A stretch of 64,000 bases of DNA, taken from NCBI RefSeq assembly GCF_003286085.1, contig NW_020825298.1, positions 13,206,001 to 13,270,000 of the forward strand. The letters run 5' to 3'. Source of the DNA: Drosophila persimilis (Eukaryota > Arthropoda > Insecta > Diptera > Drosophilidae). Position 1 is the first letter of the stretch, and the number at the start of each line of letters is the position of its first letter. This document shows positions 22,301-34,470 of this stretch, in pieces. Position numbers and translations under genes: made by a program. The notes under the pieces are model-generated. The model was not told where the DNA came from and did not search any database. It saw nothing but the letters and a program-made list of their open reading frames with translations.

Positions 22301-25300
22301 GAAACGTCTGCCTTTTGTGAGGCCCAAGGGTATCAGAAAAAGCCAGTTTGATGTCTGAGATTTTTTCGCAGTTACATGGTGTAGTCAAAGGAGAAAAATT
22401 ATAGCTATTGTTTTATTCGGGCATGTCTGGTACTCAAAATTGCTCACTTATTATATTTTGGTTAAATTGTAAATATTGTGTTTTGTTTTGCTGTATAATA
22501 TCTTGGCAGTCTTGTCCCGATCGATTGTAGATTGGATTTAGAGCGTCTTCCTTTATACGTTTGGCAGGCGTGGGACTTTCACTTATGTGACTCTGCGGAT
22601 AAGGTGGAGGTGGACCCTGAAAAAATATGTATATATGAAAGAAAGTTTCAAACCTGATTGAGTATTTTCAATACTGAAAATATATGGTTACGGATTTGGC
22701 AGATCAATGACAGCTAGGATTGGGTTATCGTGCCGGATCTACAGGGAACTGTTCCCAATTCGGATATGAAAACCGTAAAAGTGAGGCTACGCTATCGCTA
22801 AATTGGTCATTCTCTCTATTCTAGTCTTCTCGTATCTTTAAAATTGTGGATGCCACAGATTTTCGTCCTTTGTGGGGGCGGAACGCAGCCGAGCTTCTAT
22901 AGTCTCTGAGAACTAATCGCCAAACGAGACGAGACGGACGGATGGACAGACAGACATAGCTATGTATACTTTTGGGGACGGCCACACACAATACACAGAT
23001 CCCCTTTAACCATAATTCGAGTACACCCCTATACTCTTTTTGAGTATCGGGTGCCGTTGTCGATACAGACTCGGAACTGGAGATCGTGCTATCGATAAGC
23101 AAAACGGAATAAGAAAGCCTTATCCGCTTGCCTGAACCAGGGGATGAAGACGAAAGCCCAGTACCAGCCGGCACTCAAAATACAGAGCCGGCTCCAAGGT
23201 ATGGCGGATATTTCCCAGGAGGAGAAATCCAAGCTAGCGTGGGCTGAGCAACGGGTAGAGGAGGGTTGTAGATACTACGCGCAGTTGGCCCAGATGCGGG
23301 CGGAGAATGGCGGATTCGGCAACAAGGTGCAGATGTTAGGCACCAAAGGGCAAAAGTCAGTACTTGCCTTCGCTAAAAACACCTCGACTCTCGAGGACTT
23401 TCAAACGTAATTAAGTACAGCTGCGATGGTTCATACCCCCACATCCCACCGCCCCCCATCCGGATAACTAAGGGCCATACTGGCCTATGCGGGACCTCTC
23501 TGAGGGCAAAAGACTTTCTTTCAATCATTCAATAAACTTTAACTTAGAAGATAAATGAAGTCTCCAACGTGCTTGGTTTGTGAGCAGTGGGGGGGTAGAA
23601 AACTAACTTATTAAGGTGTTCTATTCAAGTGGCGAGGAGTGTATGAGTTACGGGTATGGGCTTTGCTTCGTTTGCTCGTTTGCTAGTTATATATTTTATG
23701 AATATAATTTACCTGTATATGAATATTTTTTGTTACCTGTCGCGGCAGCATCTGAGCTGTTTGTTGTTGTCTGGAGTTCATTTCTAACGAAATCGGAAGA
23801 TTCCAAGCTTCTTCAATTGAACATAACTGCCGCCGTTTTGATGTAATACTCGGCAACGGGGCCTGGCCAAGTTGAATCTCCAGAAATTTGATACGTTGTG
23901 ATAAGCCTTTAGTCAATCCAATGGCGTCTTTGTTCATGGGTATCGTTTCTTCTTTTCGATGTATGGTGGTTTTCTAAAACAAAATAAAACAAAACAGGTT
24001 TATACAAAAAAGTTTCAAAAACTAATTTTCACTTATTTAGCCAATTTTGGTCTCAAAGCAGTTTAGTAGCAGACCTTAACACGAGTTAACACGAGGAGTT
24101 TGTTCGAAATAATAAAATACCCTCGACGAACTGCGATTTTTCAATAATTAACGTGTCGGTCATTTGTATTTTGATATTTTGGACAATTTTGGGCGACGAC
24201 AACCACGACAACCATATTTACTACTTATGATAGTCTTTAAAACTTATTACCTGGCACGAAACTTGTTTAGTTGCATTTAAGTAGCAGGCATAGGCATCTC
24301 GTAGCTGACCGCAGCTCTCGTAAAGAATGCCCAAATTAGTCCAAGCTTCCTTGTGGTCTTTATCTAGTTGCACAGCACATATGTAAGCCTGGAGCGCATC
24401 CGTCGGTTGATTTTGTTGTTGATATAAAACACTTTGGATATTATTCAGTTAATTGTTGATGAAAAACCCGGAATTTGCATAATTTTACCCAATCGAGCAC
24501 CAGGTATCCGCATTTCCTTCACTTTTTTCTACAGAGTTTCGATATGCCAGAAAAGCATCATGGACCTTATTTATTCCTGCGTAACATCTGCCCAATAAAT
24601 ATAATGACTGGCCACTTTTTGGATCAGCATCAATTGACTTTTGCAGAAAAATCAATGCACTCGATTCACGTTCTTTTTTTTCGCCTAGGCATTCTACGCA
24701 GTGGTACATCCATCCTGCAAATATAAAATAAAATTTACAAAAAATAGCCAAAATGCAAAATAAAGGAACACTGGAAGTCAGTTTTAGTTTCGGGCCAGCT
24801 TTTATATACCCCTGCAGATCGATCGAATCGTTCATATGTCGTTTATGTCATCAATGCGCCTCATCACTAGTATCTCAGGCATCAACGGTCAACGTTTCAT
24901 GGACAGTGAATGTAGATCTGTTGTATGTGCGTTTGTCACTTTCAGGACGACCCCAACGTCCTTGCCCACGTTCGATGGCGCTGGATGGCTGAACGGGGTC
25001 GAAATCTTCATATGCAACGACTACGCAACGCGGCAGTGACTGATACAGTCCAAGGAGAGTGAGCACTGAAGATGCTGCAGAGATAGAATCCAGACGTGCC
25101 AAGGGCAGACTGGAAGGTTCTTTATGTCGCTAGCCCATTACCCGACGAGAGGGTCATGTGATCTTCCAGATAAGCAAGAAGGTAGAGGAGCCGCCATTCC
25201 CTAAGTTCGGGAAGTCGGCGTAGGGCTTAAGCAGTGTATACCTACGCCTTAAAAGTCGCCACCAGGAGGGCAAAGATGAGCACACCCTGCAAGCAGGCGA

Positions 25301-28300
25301 GATGGAGAGCGACCTAGGTCTTGAGGCCATTGTGAGGGCGCCCACGGTCTTGCGCTGAAAGACACTGAGGAAGAGGAGGATGGTGACCTAACAGTATTAG
25401 TCAACCCTGCGTGTGTGATTGAGTCCTCCACCCACGACGCTATGGGTGCTGCAGGTCATAATTTGCATAAGAGCAAATTAGCAAGGGATCAAAGGTTCGA
25501 AGACTTTAGTCCAGGAGCCCTCAAACTACTCGGCATCCCCCTAAGGTAAGCGGAAACAGAACCGTCGTACTCGTACCAAGGGGAATCCATGCTTACCTTA
25601 TGTCTCATTACAGCACGGATGACCTGACAGTAGTGATGCTGGGAAGCGAGGCGCCATTTGGCAGCCTCCTGATACATGGCACACGACAGGCCCGCCCCAC
25701 CCAACAAACTACGGAGTCTGGTAACAAAAGCCGGCTCCAAGAACCACCAACTTCTCATTGGTACGGACGCCAATGCCCATTAGAGCGTTTGGGGAAGCAC
25801 GGACATCAATGGCAGAGCTGATTCACACTTAGACTTTATACCAACAACTAACTTAGACGTAGCAAACGGGGTGAGGAACACATCTTCGTATGTGCCACGT
25901 CATCCAAAGAGTACCTTGGTATCTGCCTGGAGAATCCGTGAAAGACCATCCTTCTCAGATAGTAAGTACATTCAGTTGAAGTGCGAATTCAAAAACTCTC
26001 CGAAGGTAACAGTCTATAAAAACCCCGGAATACAAACTAGAAAAAGTTTAAAAATACTGTTACTTCGAAGATCGCGGGTTCAGTGAAATATGTGGAGGAG
26101 ATGTCCAGAGAGACCCTATCCAAAGAACTACTGGATAATAAACGGAAATCCATCCAAACATCCAAGAGATTTGAAGGCTCCATAATGGAACGTGCACTCC
26201 GGGAGATATGTTAATGGGCGGACGAAGTAGGACTCAATATCAACGCGAACAAGACGGACCTTATCCTCTTTACCAAGACGTACAAGGTACCGATACGGAA
26301 GTATCTTGACGAGCAGTGAGGTACTAGACGCCCTAATCATGACAAAGTTAGTGCGGATCTATTGGATTCTCAGCCACCAAGGCATCGAAGGAAACGAGGC
26401 GGCAGACGACATGGTTAAGCAAGGCGTCGGGCTGGCGAATGAGAGAATCGAGAATGTGCCTGTCTCCCTCAGTACGCTACAAGGCGACATAGAGAAGCAG
26501 GCCAGATAACAGACCGAAAAGCGAGGAGGAGGAGTACTGCAAAGAACGTAACGAAAAACTCAGTCACTACCCAATACACCTACCAGGGAAGGACTGCAGA
26601 CTGTAACTGGGAATACGTACAGGTCACTGTCTGGCTGCGGCGCGTTGTGTTGCATGCATCACCAACCGAGACTGCAGGAAATGTGATGATCCTCGGGTCA
26701 TCGAAACCCTGGAACATCTTATCGGCAACGGTGGACAGCGGTGGGATTCATGCGCGCAAAAGGTGGAAAAGTCTGGAGCTATAGCGTCTGACTCGCTCCA
26801 AACCTGTCCCTCTCTGAATCCAAAGGAATTATCGACAACCTAGCGGCTGACGGCAACGGTCGACACCCAGTGGCTATCGGAGACGACTTCAACGCATGGG
26901 AGGAGGAGATTACCTGCAACCAAACAATTCAACAGTGCTCGCATCCAACAGTGGCTGGAGCGGGCTGGGCTCGCAACTGCGAAGAGCGAGGTAGTGCTGG
27001 TGTCCAGCCGTAAGATGGTAGAGACAGCCAACATCACAGTTGGATACACTAATGTGCCATCATAGAGGACGCGGAAGTTCTCATCAGTAGAACAAACAAA
27101 CTATTTGTCGCCGCGAAATGAATTTGTGATCGTCTGCGTTTAACATATTCATTTAGGGGCAAATCGTAATGGGGAGTGTCCTATTAAATGAAAATATGAT
27201 AATCTTTATGAGGCTCTGCTGCTTACACGACGAAAGCACTTGGCTTACATGAGCTCGGCGGCGGCGTCCAGTCTGGGAGTCTATGCCCTCCACATAGCGA
27301 GCTACGCCCGGGGTCTGGTAGCCACCTACCCACTCTGCACTTCGCATAATCTGTGCTTTCCGGACAGTCTTGGACGAGGCAACCCACAGAATCGCGGGAA
27401 TAGCACCGCTAGAATGCCTGGAGGACGAGCGGTCCACCTACTACCAGGAGGCGCATGGCAGAATAATGGAAGCGGCGGCCAAACATCAGTAGAACCTCTT
27501 ACACTCGACACGCTCGGCGACAAAGCGCCACACCACATACTGTCGAGTAATATTTAGAGTTAAGACGGAGTCAGGTAAACACTACAAAATCAGTCTTATG
27601 ACGGAACGGAAACCAAACGCAGTTCTTATTCTTGCATACATGGCCCCACAAAAAAAGTATCCTGCGCGGCTGATGACTGTACCATACCATGCCCTTTGTG
27701 CTTTGGGCAATATGACTGTTCAAACTACATGGATAAGCATACATTGGCAACATCTTGGTCACTGTATAGTCTTTGATTGCTGGTTGCGATCGGATCAATA
27801 TAAAAATGTCTAGTTTTTGCATGTAACTTACCAAGTTGTCTATAAACATCTGCTTTTAGTTTCAGCGATATATTTTTTTCGTTGAGTAGAAATTCATAGG
27901 CTTTCTTTGCCGCCTTATGCTTATTTTGAACTTCATAAAGGTGAGCGATTTGAAATTTAACTGAAAAACAAAAAATATCAATTAATTTATAGTTTTCAAT
28001 ATAATCAAAATATTAAAAGAATTAAAAAAAAAGAAAAATGGACGTTTTAAAATCGATGGACTTTCTTCCTCTGTCTAAAAGAATAAAAAATACTGCAAAT
28101 AAACGTTGTATAAATGTTAACCCTTACCATGAAGCTCAGAATAAGTCGATGGATTCGTATAAAGCAGCGCCAATTGCAAATGTTTTAAAGCAATGTGGTA
28201 TTCACCGCAATGCTTCAGCATGAAACCCAATCGTAAATGAACATCGTTAGCACATGTGAAATTGGGGTTTAAGTATAAAAGCTCCTGAAAAGATTTGATT

Positions 28301-31300
28301 GCCCTATAAAAAGAAGAACAAATTTGTTTAAATCTTCAAAAAACATTAGTGTTAAATGTTAGTTTCAAGGAGTGCCCATTTGGATCGTATATACGAGTAC
28401 AGTGGCCGACAGTAAAATGTGGACACTCATGTTAACTTACTTTAAACCGATCGCAAGTATTTAAAATCTTAAAATGTATATACATATATCTATATATATA
28501 AATATATCTGTATAATTAACGTGTCTTTTTCATATAAAAAAATTTTTAAATATCAAATTTACTGATGCCGATATCGAAGCGACCCAAAAGGAAGCGTTTC
28601 CGACCCCACAAGGTATATGCATATATTCATGATAAGCATCAATAGCAGAGTCATGTCTGTCTGTCTGTCTGTTCGCCTGACCGTCCCGATGAGCGCCTAG
28701 ATCCCAGAAATTATTAGAGCTAGAGCAACCAATTTGTATCCAGACTCCTGCAATATCATAATGTTACAAGTGTATTTCGAAATTTCGCGTGGGGAATAAT
28801 TTTGAAATACATTTGGTAAAGTGTGCCATTACAGGGGTCTGGATGCAAAACTTTGGTTGCTCTACCTCTTATAGTCTGAGATCAAGGCGGTCATCGAGAC
28901 GGACGGGATCCATGGATTATTCATCTGTTAAGCCTGAATATCCGAAAGGGTTCGTTCAACAAAACCACGACCTTGAATACTCTTATATTTTGAGAATGTT
29001 TCAATCATTAATCACTGTACAAAACTATACACTAATCTTCAGAATGAAAAGATGGTTCAAAAGATGCGAATGGGCTAAAATCTCAATGATTTGTAGACAT
29101 CTTAAGTTAAAGGAAGCACGAGCTGTAAACCTATTGAAGCAATTGGAGGCCAGGCCACAAAAATTATGGTGGTATTTGAATGAAAGATAGGTTATGCTCA
29201 AAGAAAAACCAACAACCGTTTTGTGCCTAAGATGCATTTTACTTGTGCATATGTATGCATTTATATGTTTGTGCATACATGCACACACTATATGTACATA
29301 TACTTTCTTTTGTTTTTCAATATCCATACATATGTACACAATTATCAATGTCCTAATACACTTTGCAGGCATATACGCGTACATATGTACATACATTTAT
29401 GCACAAGTAAACATTCATCCATGTACATATAAATGTTTATACCTGAGATGGGCGCGCACTTGTAAGCAATGTTTAAGCAACTAAATATATATAAACATCT
29501 TTTACATTTTTTAATACCAAAAACAACTCTAATTCCCTTTCCAAAAAAAAATATTATTGAATGGGAAAGCATACCTATGTATATATATATATGTATATGT
29601 GTGTATATCACTTTATTTTTTCCGAACTTTCATGTTCATACTTTTATATCATTAGAAATTTAAAAAATGTAAATGTTGCTTAAGAACTTTATTTTCAGAA
29701 TTCGTGAGTAGTTTTTTTTTTGTAAACAAGTTGTAACAAACTAGAGATGCACAAATTTCGATAACAAGGAATGGCGAGAAATAACCATTTACTAATTAAT
29801 CGAATAGGTGTGAATACTTCTGGTATATATTAGCATAAATCAGATCGACCGTCTAATAGCCCATTCCTACAGGCGACCATCCACAGGATTTGCCGTTCCG
29901 AACATTTCCCAGTTATTCCACCATCCATCTAGAATGTTTCTAAGCCCCTTGTTTCTATGAGATATTTTTCCGATGTTTTTCAAATGAATATTCGAATTCT
30001 GTTGATGTCGACCAGGACAGATCCAACTCCTCTTCTATTATTCCTCCTGCGACCAAGCCACCCCACCAAAGCAACAAAACTGGAAAAGCCTCTGAAGATT
30101 GATCGGGAAATGCACGAAGGCAAGAAGTAGCAGCCGAAATTTCGGGAGAAGCACCAGGAAACAAAAGCGAGCGACAGTCCAGCAAATTTCTAGCAGCCAT
30201 GGCCAAACCAGCTCCCAAACCGAGCTGCTGCAATTTTTAAGGGATTCCAAAGAGTAACTTTATAAGCTTAAGCACTATTCCTTATGTGTATAGTTTTATT
30301 ATAGCCAATAAAATCGACAGCTGGTGCCAGTGGGAATCGAGGTTTCACATCTGCCAAAAACTCACACCGTTCCGCGTAGAATACTGGGTGGGAAAAGGCT
30401 AAAAAGCATAGTACTCAGATCAGAAACGATAAAAATGAATGACTGTAATTCGTTCGATGGAAAAAGTGGCAGCAGACGTTTTGCAAACGAGTTCTGAGAC
30501 CGGACTATCTATCGTGGATGGAAAGCCAGGCAGGCACAACACAAATGGAGGGAAGCACTTTTAACTTTTCAGAAAATGTAAACTGACTGAGCAATGTAAC
30601 CCATAGGGTAGACTAGATGAACATACACTTGGGAGTTACGTTGCCCAGTCAGCTGTGTTTTGCCAACAAATTAATTCTGTTAAAAGTCTTAATCGTTTTA
30701 TGAACAATAACTGTAAGTAAACAGGAAACTACTAGTAGTGAGATTGGCGGAAGAAAGCGCCGCCAGATAGGTTAACTCCCCTTTTGCGAAATAGAAATCC
30801 TGTTTTTGTTGCTGATGTTTGTTCGACAAATATGTAGTAGTCAGACAAGAAAATAAAATACCGCCTTATGATATCAAATCAATCAATTAATTGACCTAAT
30901 CAAAAATGAATTTTCATGCGCTGTTGCAAACCTTTCAAAGGTATTGCTAAAGCATATGATTTCTCGGATTCATTCACAAAGGAATGTACGCAAAAATGCG
31001 AGGATTAATTTGTCATTTTCTTTCATCTTTTTAAAAACACCAGAAATTACCAATTTAAAAAATAAATAAAGTTGTGGTACTTACCATTTAAAGCACCGGA
31101 GCTTAAAGTAAGCAATCCCTATTCCATAAATAAATTCATGATTTGTCCAATAATTATTCTGATTGAATCTTAAATATTTTTGGTATGCCGATAAAGCTGA
31201 AACGATGAATTATATATTATTATATACTAGATATCTCTCCAGAATGAAGCTTAATTATTTTGAATTGAAAATATGTAATGGGCATGTAAAGCAGCACAAG

Positions 31301-32568
31301 GTAATATGCATCCTATATTTATATATCAGGTGTCATCTATATTGTTTTGAGCTGTGGTGAAACGCCTATGTCATATGCCTTACCAGTAATAGCTGTAATG
31401 AACTTTTCACGTTGCGCCTTATCAAATTTAAAAATAAAATAAAAACACCCTTGCTTGAAAGTTTTGCCGATACAATCTGTTCAAGGCTTTCCATTCCGGC
31501 TGCTTCTTCAGAGGAAATACCGCCACTAAAACGCAAAAACGTAAGTAATGACCATTCAGTGGAATATAAATATGGCAAGGCACTTTCACAGGAACAATTG
31601 AACGATTTAGTGACTAAATTCTCTGAAAATATAATTATCTGGATTGCTAACAGCTTATACAAAATACAGCTGCTTTCTGTTCCTATAGGATAGCCTAGAT
31701 AGAAAAGGGCATTATTCAAAAAGGCACTGGCCAAAACGTCCGAAAATACACAACGTACAAAATGCAGCTCTCGTGAAAATCCAAGACCTTATATTGTCAC
31801 CAGGACCACTAAGGTCTGATACAAAATTTTGTTTAAGCACTGGTAAAGGAAGGTGACTCGATGAATTAACGAAAAACTTTTTATCCACGTGCGTCGCTGG
31901 CAAAAGTTTAAGAAGGCCCTCCAATTCGACAAGGTAGATTTGAAACGAATAAGAAAGCAGGACTTGTGGGGTATTCCATGGTGCCCTAATATGTTTCCTT
32001 CATGAATTTGCATTCATAACTCTTATTTGCGGTCCTTGGTCTATGTGGTCTCTAAGCTAAACACTATTGTTCGTTTGTTTTAGCTTTTTGTTTTGATTAT
32101 AAAGTAATCATAATAATACTAGGTTTACGATGTTACTTACCCTCGGAATATTCACCAAGGAGCAGATGCAAGTGACCGAGTTTGCAGAGGGCGTTAGTAA
32201 ATTGGTCTCTAGCAAGTGTTTCCTCCTCGAAAAAACTAATTATTTTAGTTTCTATATCATGCAATTTGTTGTCTTCGTTGCCAGTGCTTCCAGTTGAGTT
32301 ATTCTTAAGCACTCCTGCTGATCCGTCATTGGCAACAATTATATTTTTAGTAATATAATAGGCAATATCATCTTGTATTGTTGTTATAGTTTTTTGAACT
32401 ATGGCTTTAATTTCCAAATTTTTAGGATCAGCTAAGTCAAGACATCCAAAATATCGACTGAAATATAAGCTATTAGTAAAACTTATGGAACTTCAAGTGA
32501 TTGTCTTACCTGTCGAGGTCTCGGATCATGGAAATTTCCTCGAAGGAAATCCGATTCATTTTGCCCAT
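16328..32568 (-). CDS. Utx: Utx (KDM6) histone H3K27 demethylase
   Basis: Fe(II)/2-oxoglutarate JmjC enzyme that removes methyl groups from histone H3 Lys27 and works with the Trr/MLL3-4 complex. Fifteen coding exons from 5' to 3': 32510-32568, 32141-32457, 31085-31196, 28128-28303, 27832-27960, 24489-24714, 24251-24431, 23737-23973, 22448-22616, 19645-20366, 19455-19579, 18765-19184, 17679-17888, 17140-17266, 16328-16522. All have GT-AG borders and agreeing phases and give 1134 residues. TPR repeats fill the first third ([45 protein letters not shown]). A low-complexity linker is followed by the JmjC domain ([13 protein letters not shown] with iron ligands His881 and Glu883, and distal His961 in CVHWVQ). 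The C-terminal zinc domain has YCGQC and HCLSC. All catalytic residues are present. Introns 3 to 12 are inflated by transposons. The ATG is the first in an exon whose peptide DLDSRYFG matches the family. Confidence 0.95.
17330..17465 (+). repeat. Dispersed repeat D, copy 1 (Utx intron)
   Basis: Shares GCGATCTCTCTCAATTT, a GCATTTG-like block, CGACC and ATTATGTTCT in order with 53785-53895. Unclassified. Confidence 0.45.
17950..18620. mobile_element. Unclassified mobile-element debris in a Utx intron
   Basis: GC-richer than its surroundings, with the look of retroelement tails (AATAAACACG near 18150, then an unrelated GC-rich stretch). No diagnostic protein can be read, so the class is open. 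Confidence 0.35.
20540..20715 (-). mobile_element. DINE-1 fragment
   Basis: TTGCTCTAGTTCTGATGG, GACGGACAGACAGACATGG and AACAATTCCTTCTGGG, then TATACTCTTTTTGAGTATCG and GGTATAA at the end. Confidence 0.8.
20716..22447. other. Large Utx intron remainder
   Basis: AT-rich DNA without a conserved reading frame. Small open frames at 21494-21727 and 20853-21056 give no recognisable protein. Confidence 0.4.
22690..23055 (-). mobile_element. DINE-1 copy
   Basis: Reverse-oriented blocks CGTATCTTTAAAATTGTGG, CCTTTGTGGGGGCGGA and GACGGACGGATGGACAGACA, ending ACTCTTTTTGAGTATCGGGT. Confidence 0.8.
23100..23560 (+). mobile_element. Retroelement ORF1-like fragment
   Basis: An open frame at 23144-23410 (88 codons) includes [20 protein letters not shown] and [12 protein letters not shown]. 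It resembles the N-terminal ORF1/gag region of arthropod non-LTR elements, with a GC-rich tail ending in AATAAA near 23530. The family is uncertain. It lies in a Utx intron on the opposite strand. Confidence 0.4.
24760..26140 (+). mobile_element. Decayed retroelement DNA in Utx intron 5
   Basis: GC-rich relative to Utx exons, with broken short frames on both strands and no diagnostic domain. It is contiguous with the pol fragments that follow and is probably their upstream or nested part. Confidence 0.4.
26180..26770 (+). mobile_element. LOA-like non-LTR element, deletion derivative
   Basis: On the plus strand an RT thumb-region peptide (ERALREIC, stop, [19 protein letters not shown]) runs into an RNase H C-terminal segment ([19 protein letters not shown]). 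A cysteine block then follows ([16 protein letters not shown]) of the kind found at the end of LOA/I-type pol. The RT C-terminus and RNase H N-terminus are missing. The sister copy at 50.67-51.33 kb shares the WADEVGL-type segment. Confidence 0.7.
26800..27545 (+). mobile_element. R1-like non-LTR element, EN-RT deletion derivative
   Basis: An endonuclease block ([11 protein letters not shown]) is followed within about 100 bases by an RT thumb block ([32 protein letters not shown]), so most of EN and RT is deleted. Near 27340-27480 another frame reads [20 protein letters not shown] and [13 protein letters not shown], typical of R1-clade C-termini. Confidence 0.7.
28556..28930. mobile_element. 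Two DINE-1 pieces in inverted arrangement
   Basis: 28570-28790 carries the forward series (GGAAGCGTTTCCGACCCCAC, GTCTGTCTGTCTG, GTATTTCGAAATTTCGC). From 28790 the reverse series begins at once (TTTTGAAATACATTTGG, GGTTGCTCTACCTCTTATAG). The junction makes an imperfect palindrome. Confidence 0.65.
28931..29849. other. Utx intron, simple-sequence rich
   Basis: Dominated by ACATATGTACATA-type runs (29240-29440 and 29570-29610). The open frames in it are artefacts of the runs. Confidence 0.5.
29850..29972 (+). repeat. Dispersed repeat B, copy 2
   Basis: Second copy of the repeat at 8359-8500, same orientation. Confidence 0.6.
29973..31084. other. Utx intron, unassigned
   Basis: A proline-coding, GC-richer patch at 30005-30250 and a non-coding remainder. 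Not recognised; possibly mobile-element leader sequence. Confidence 0.3.
31197..32140. other. Utx intron with an unassigned open frame
   Basis: The plus-strand frame 31412-31693 (93 codons; [19 protein letters not shown]) has an ordinary protein-like composition but matches nothing I know. The sequence after it stays partly open with frameshifts, which suggests a decayed transposon gene rather than a host gene. Confidence 0.3.
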
Positions 32569-33064
32569 AAACATTTACTTATTTGTGTACGGAAGTATTT
32601 TTAGAGATGAACAACATACGATATTTTATGTAGTATTTTATACCTGCAAGTATCGAATAGTAGATTTTATACCACTGCACACAGGGTACAGTACATATTT
32701 AGGGAACGATGGTATTATTTTACAGATATGAAATACCTATTCAAACACACCATTTATTAAAACAGCTGATGGCAATAACAATACAATGGATTAAATCAAG
32801 AATTTGAACATTATGCTTCAACCAAAGCTTTAAAAAGCTATGTACCAGGTGTACCACGTGACGTATAGCTACATTGCTCCCACATCTGTGCTTTGGTTAA
32901 GAATGTATTATATTTATTACTAGGGGCAAGCTCCTTGCCTGAAAGTTCTCCCGTTTTCACGGGATTTTCAAGATTTCTTCGTTGTCAAAACGAAAACCTT
33001 TTCCTCAACAAAATGTAAAGTAAACGGCTTTTTATACAAAAAAAAAACAATATTAATTGCAAAA
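32569..33064. promoter_or_regulatory. Utx 5' flank
   Basis: Upstream of the Utx ATG. The Utx promoter must lie here or in an untranslated exon, but I see no clear TATA/initiator pair. Confidence 0.3.
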
Positions 33065-33385
33065 CGAAAAAAATAGTTGACTTATTGATGTATTAACATA
33101 AATTTGCCACCATTTTCGGGATAATGAAGTTTTGCCTTCCTTATAAATAGTTGATTTTTAGCCCAATTAAATTTGCCTCTGAAATAATTGATCAGAGAAC
33201 CAAACAGCTGACGCAGCCCATCTGGTTATCGGAACTTTAGCAAGAAATAAATTGTTGCTCAAGCCAGCACACATGTCCGCGTCACACCTCAGAGTGTACT
33301 CGTATGATGCACGCAAAAGAACACATTGTTAAAGACAGCTGTTTCCCGCCACATTTAGTAATTTAATTTTCAATATGCATGCTGT
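33065..33385 (+). repeat. Dispersed repeat C, copy 2
   Basis: GAAATAATTGATCAGAG, CAGCTGACGCAGCCC and GGTTATCGGAAC, then TTTCAATATGCATG and TTTCTCACAG: the same order as the copy at 60605. Confidence 0.65.
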
Positions 33386-33388
33386 TTC

Positions 33389-34000
33389 TCACAGTGCGCC
33401 AGTGGTAGCACAAGGGCCAAAGGAAAGTAGGTGGAAACATTTATTGTAATTACGGCAAGAATGACGGAGAGGAATGACAACAGAGAAAAAGGGACGGAAC
33501 ATAAATTCCAATAGGATTAATGAGGGCAGCCGACTCGACCTCGCCAGTGATAAGTTCATGGGGCAAGAGAATACCATGGCATGTCCTAGGGCTTTCATGA
33601 GAGTGGATGTTAATAGAACGCAGCTGACTCTCATAAGAGAGAAGATGTCAAGAAGGGTGCCGATTAAGTCCACGTAGGGAATAGGGATTAGGTGCGAAGA
33701 GTGTTAAAAACTTAAAAATTGAATGTGTGAGTGCGTTCAGAACCGAAAAGCACAAATGTCTGGTCGTCTTTCATAGCCAAAACCGTCCGCTGTCTCATTT
33801 TCTTCGATGCCTTGGTGGTTGGCAACCCAATAGATCCGCACTGATTTTGTCGTGCTTACATTGTCTAGTGCTTCCCTGCTCGCCAAGATACTTCTGGGAC
33901 TGACAGCGGACGACAATATGGATCTTGTCGCCATTTGGCTGCCGAAGAATAGGCTGACCATATCAAGTGCTCCTGCCACCCGCGACCACCCAGTCGCAGT
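33389..34000 (-). mobile_element. LOA-like RNase H fragment
   Basis: The minus strand reads SREALDNVSTTKSVRIYWV, then HQGIEENETAD, the end of a retroelement RNase H domain closely like the one at 26306-26420. The open frame downstream on the same strand (33389-33673) is unassigned. Confidence 0.6.
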
Positions 34001-34079
34001 CGGAAATGGTCATGAAAAAGTGCAAACATTTAACGTTTACGTTCAACTCTTCCTAAGCTGACGAAGTTCGTACCTTGAC

Positions 34080-34470
34080 GTCCGCTATGGAAGAAATATC
34101 ACTTTTCGAAGCACATCGAATCTAAGAAAATACACCTAGAGCTAAAAGCTTATGGGCTCCATTCAATTATTAACGCACGATTTAGCGATCTTGAACTACA
34201 AGGTCCTACCCTACAGCTCCACTTGAAAACCAATAAAGACTGTGGCACCCAAAGAAGCACGCGAGCAGATGGAACATTGGAATCATACAGCAATGTAAGA
34301 TCCTGAGAAATATCATTGGGTCAAAATGGTGCGGTCTAGAGGAAAACATTCTCAGAGATGTATAAGTTCTACCGTAAAAGTTGAGATAGCACCACTACCA
34401 CATGAAGCTATCATTATCGCAACGATTTCCAGCTCAGCAAATCACCATTAGAGCTCTGGAACTTTTAAGC
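34080..34470 (+). mobile_element. Jockey-clade RT 3' end, decayed
   Basis: Broken plus-strand frames give LWHPKKHASRWNIGIIQQ, CKILRNIIGSKWCGLEENIL and RDV, matching the LWG...SNI.IIQR.QNKILR.I...W.V.N..I..DL C-terminal region of Jockey-type reverse transcriptases. Confidence 0.6.

Noticed and set aside
29190..29640. Several 60-120 codon frames rich in Tyr, Ile, His and Cys
   Set aside because: Products of ACATATGTA simple repeats on both strands.
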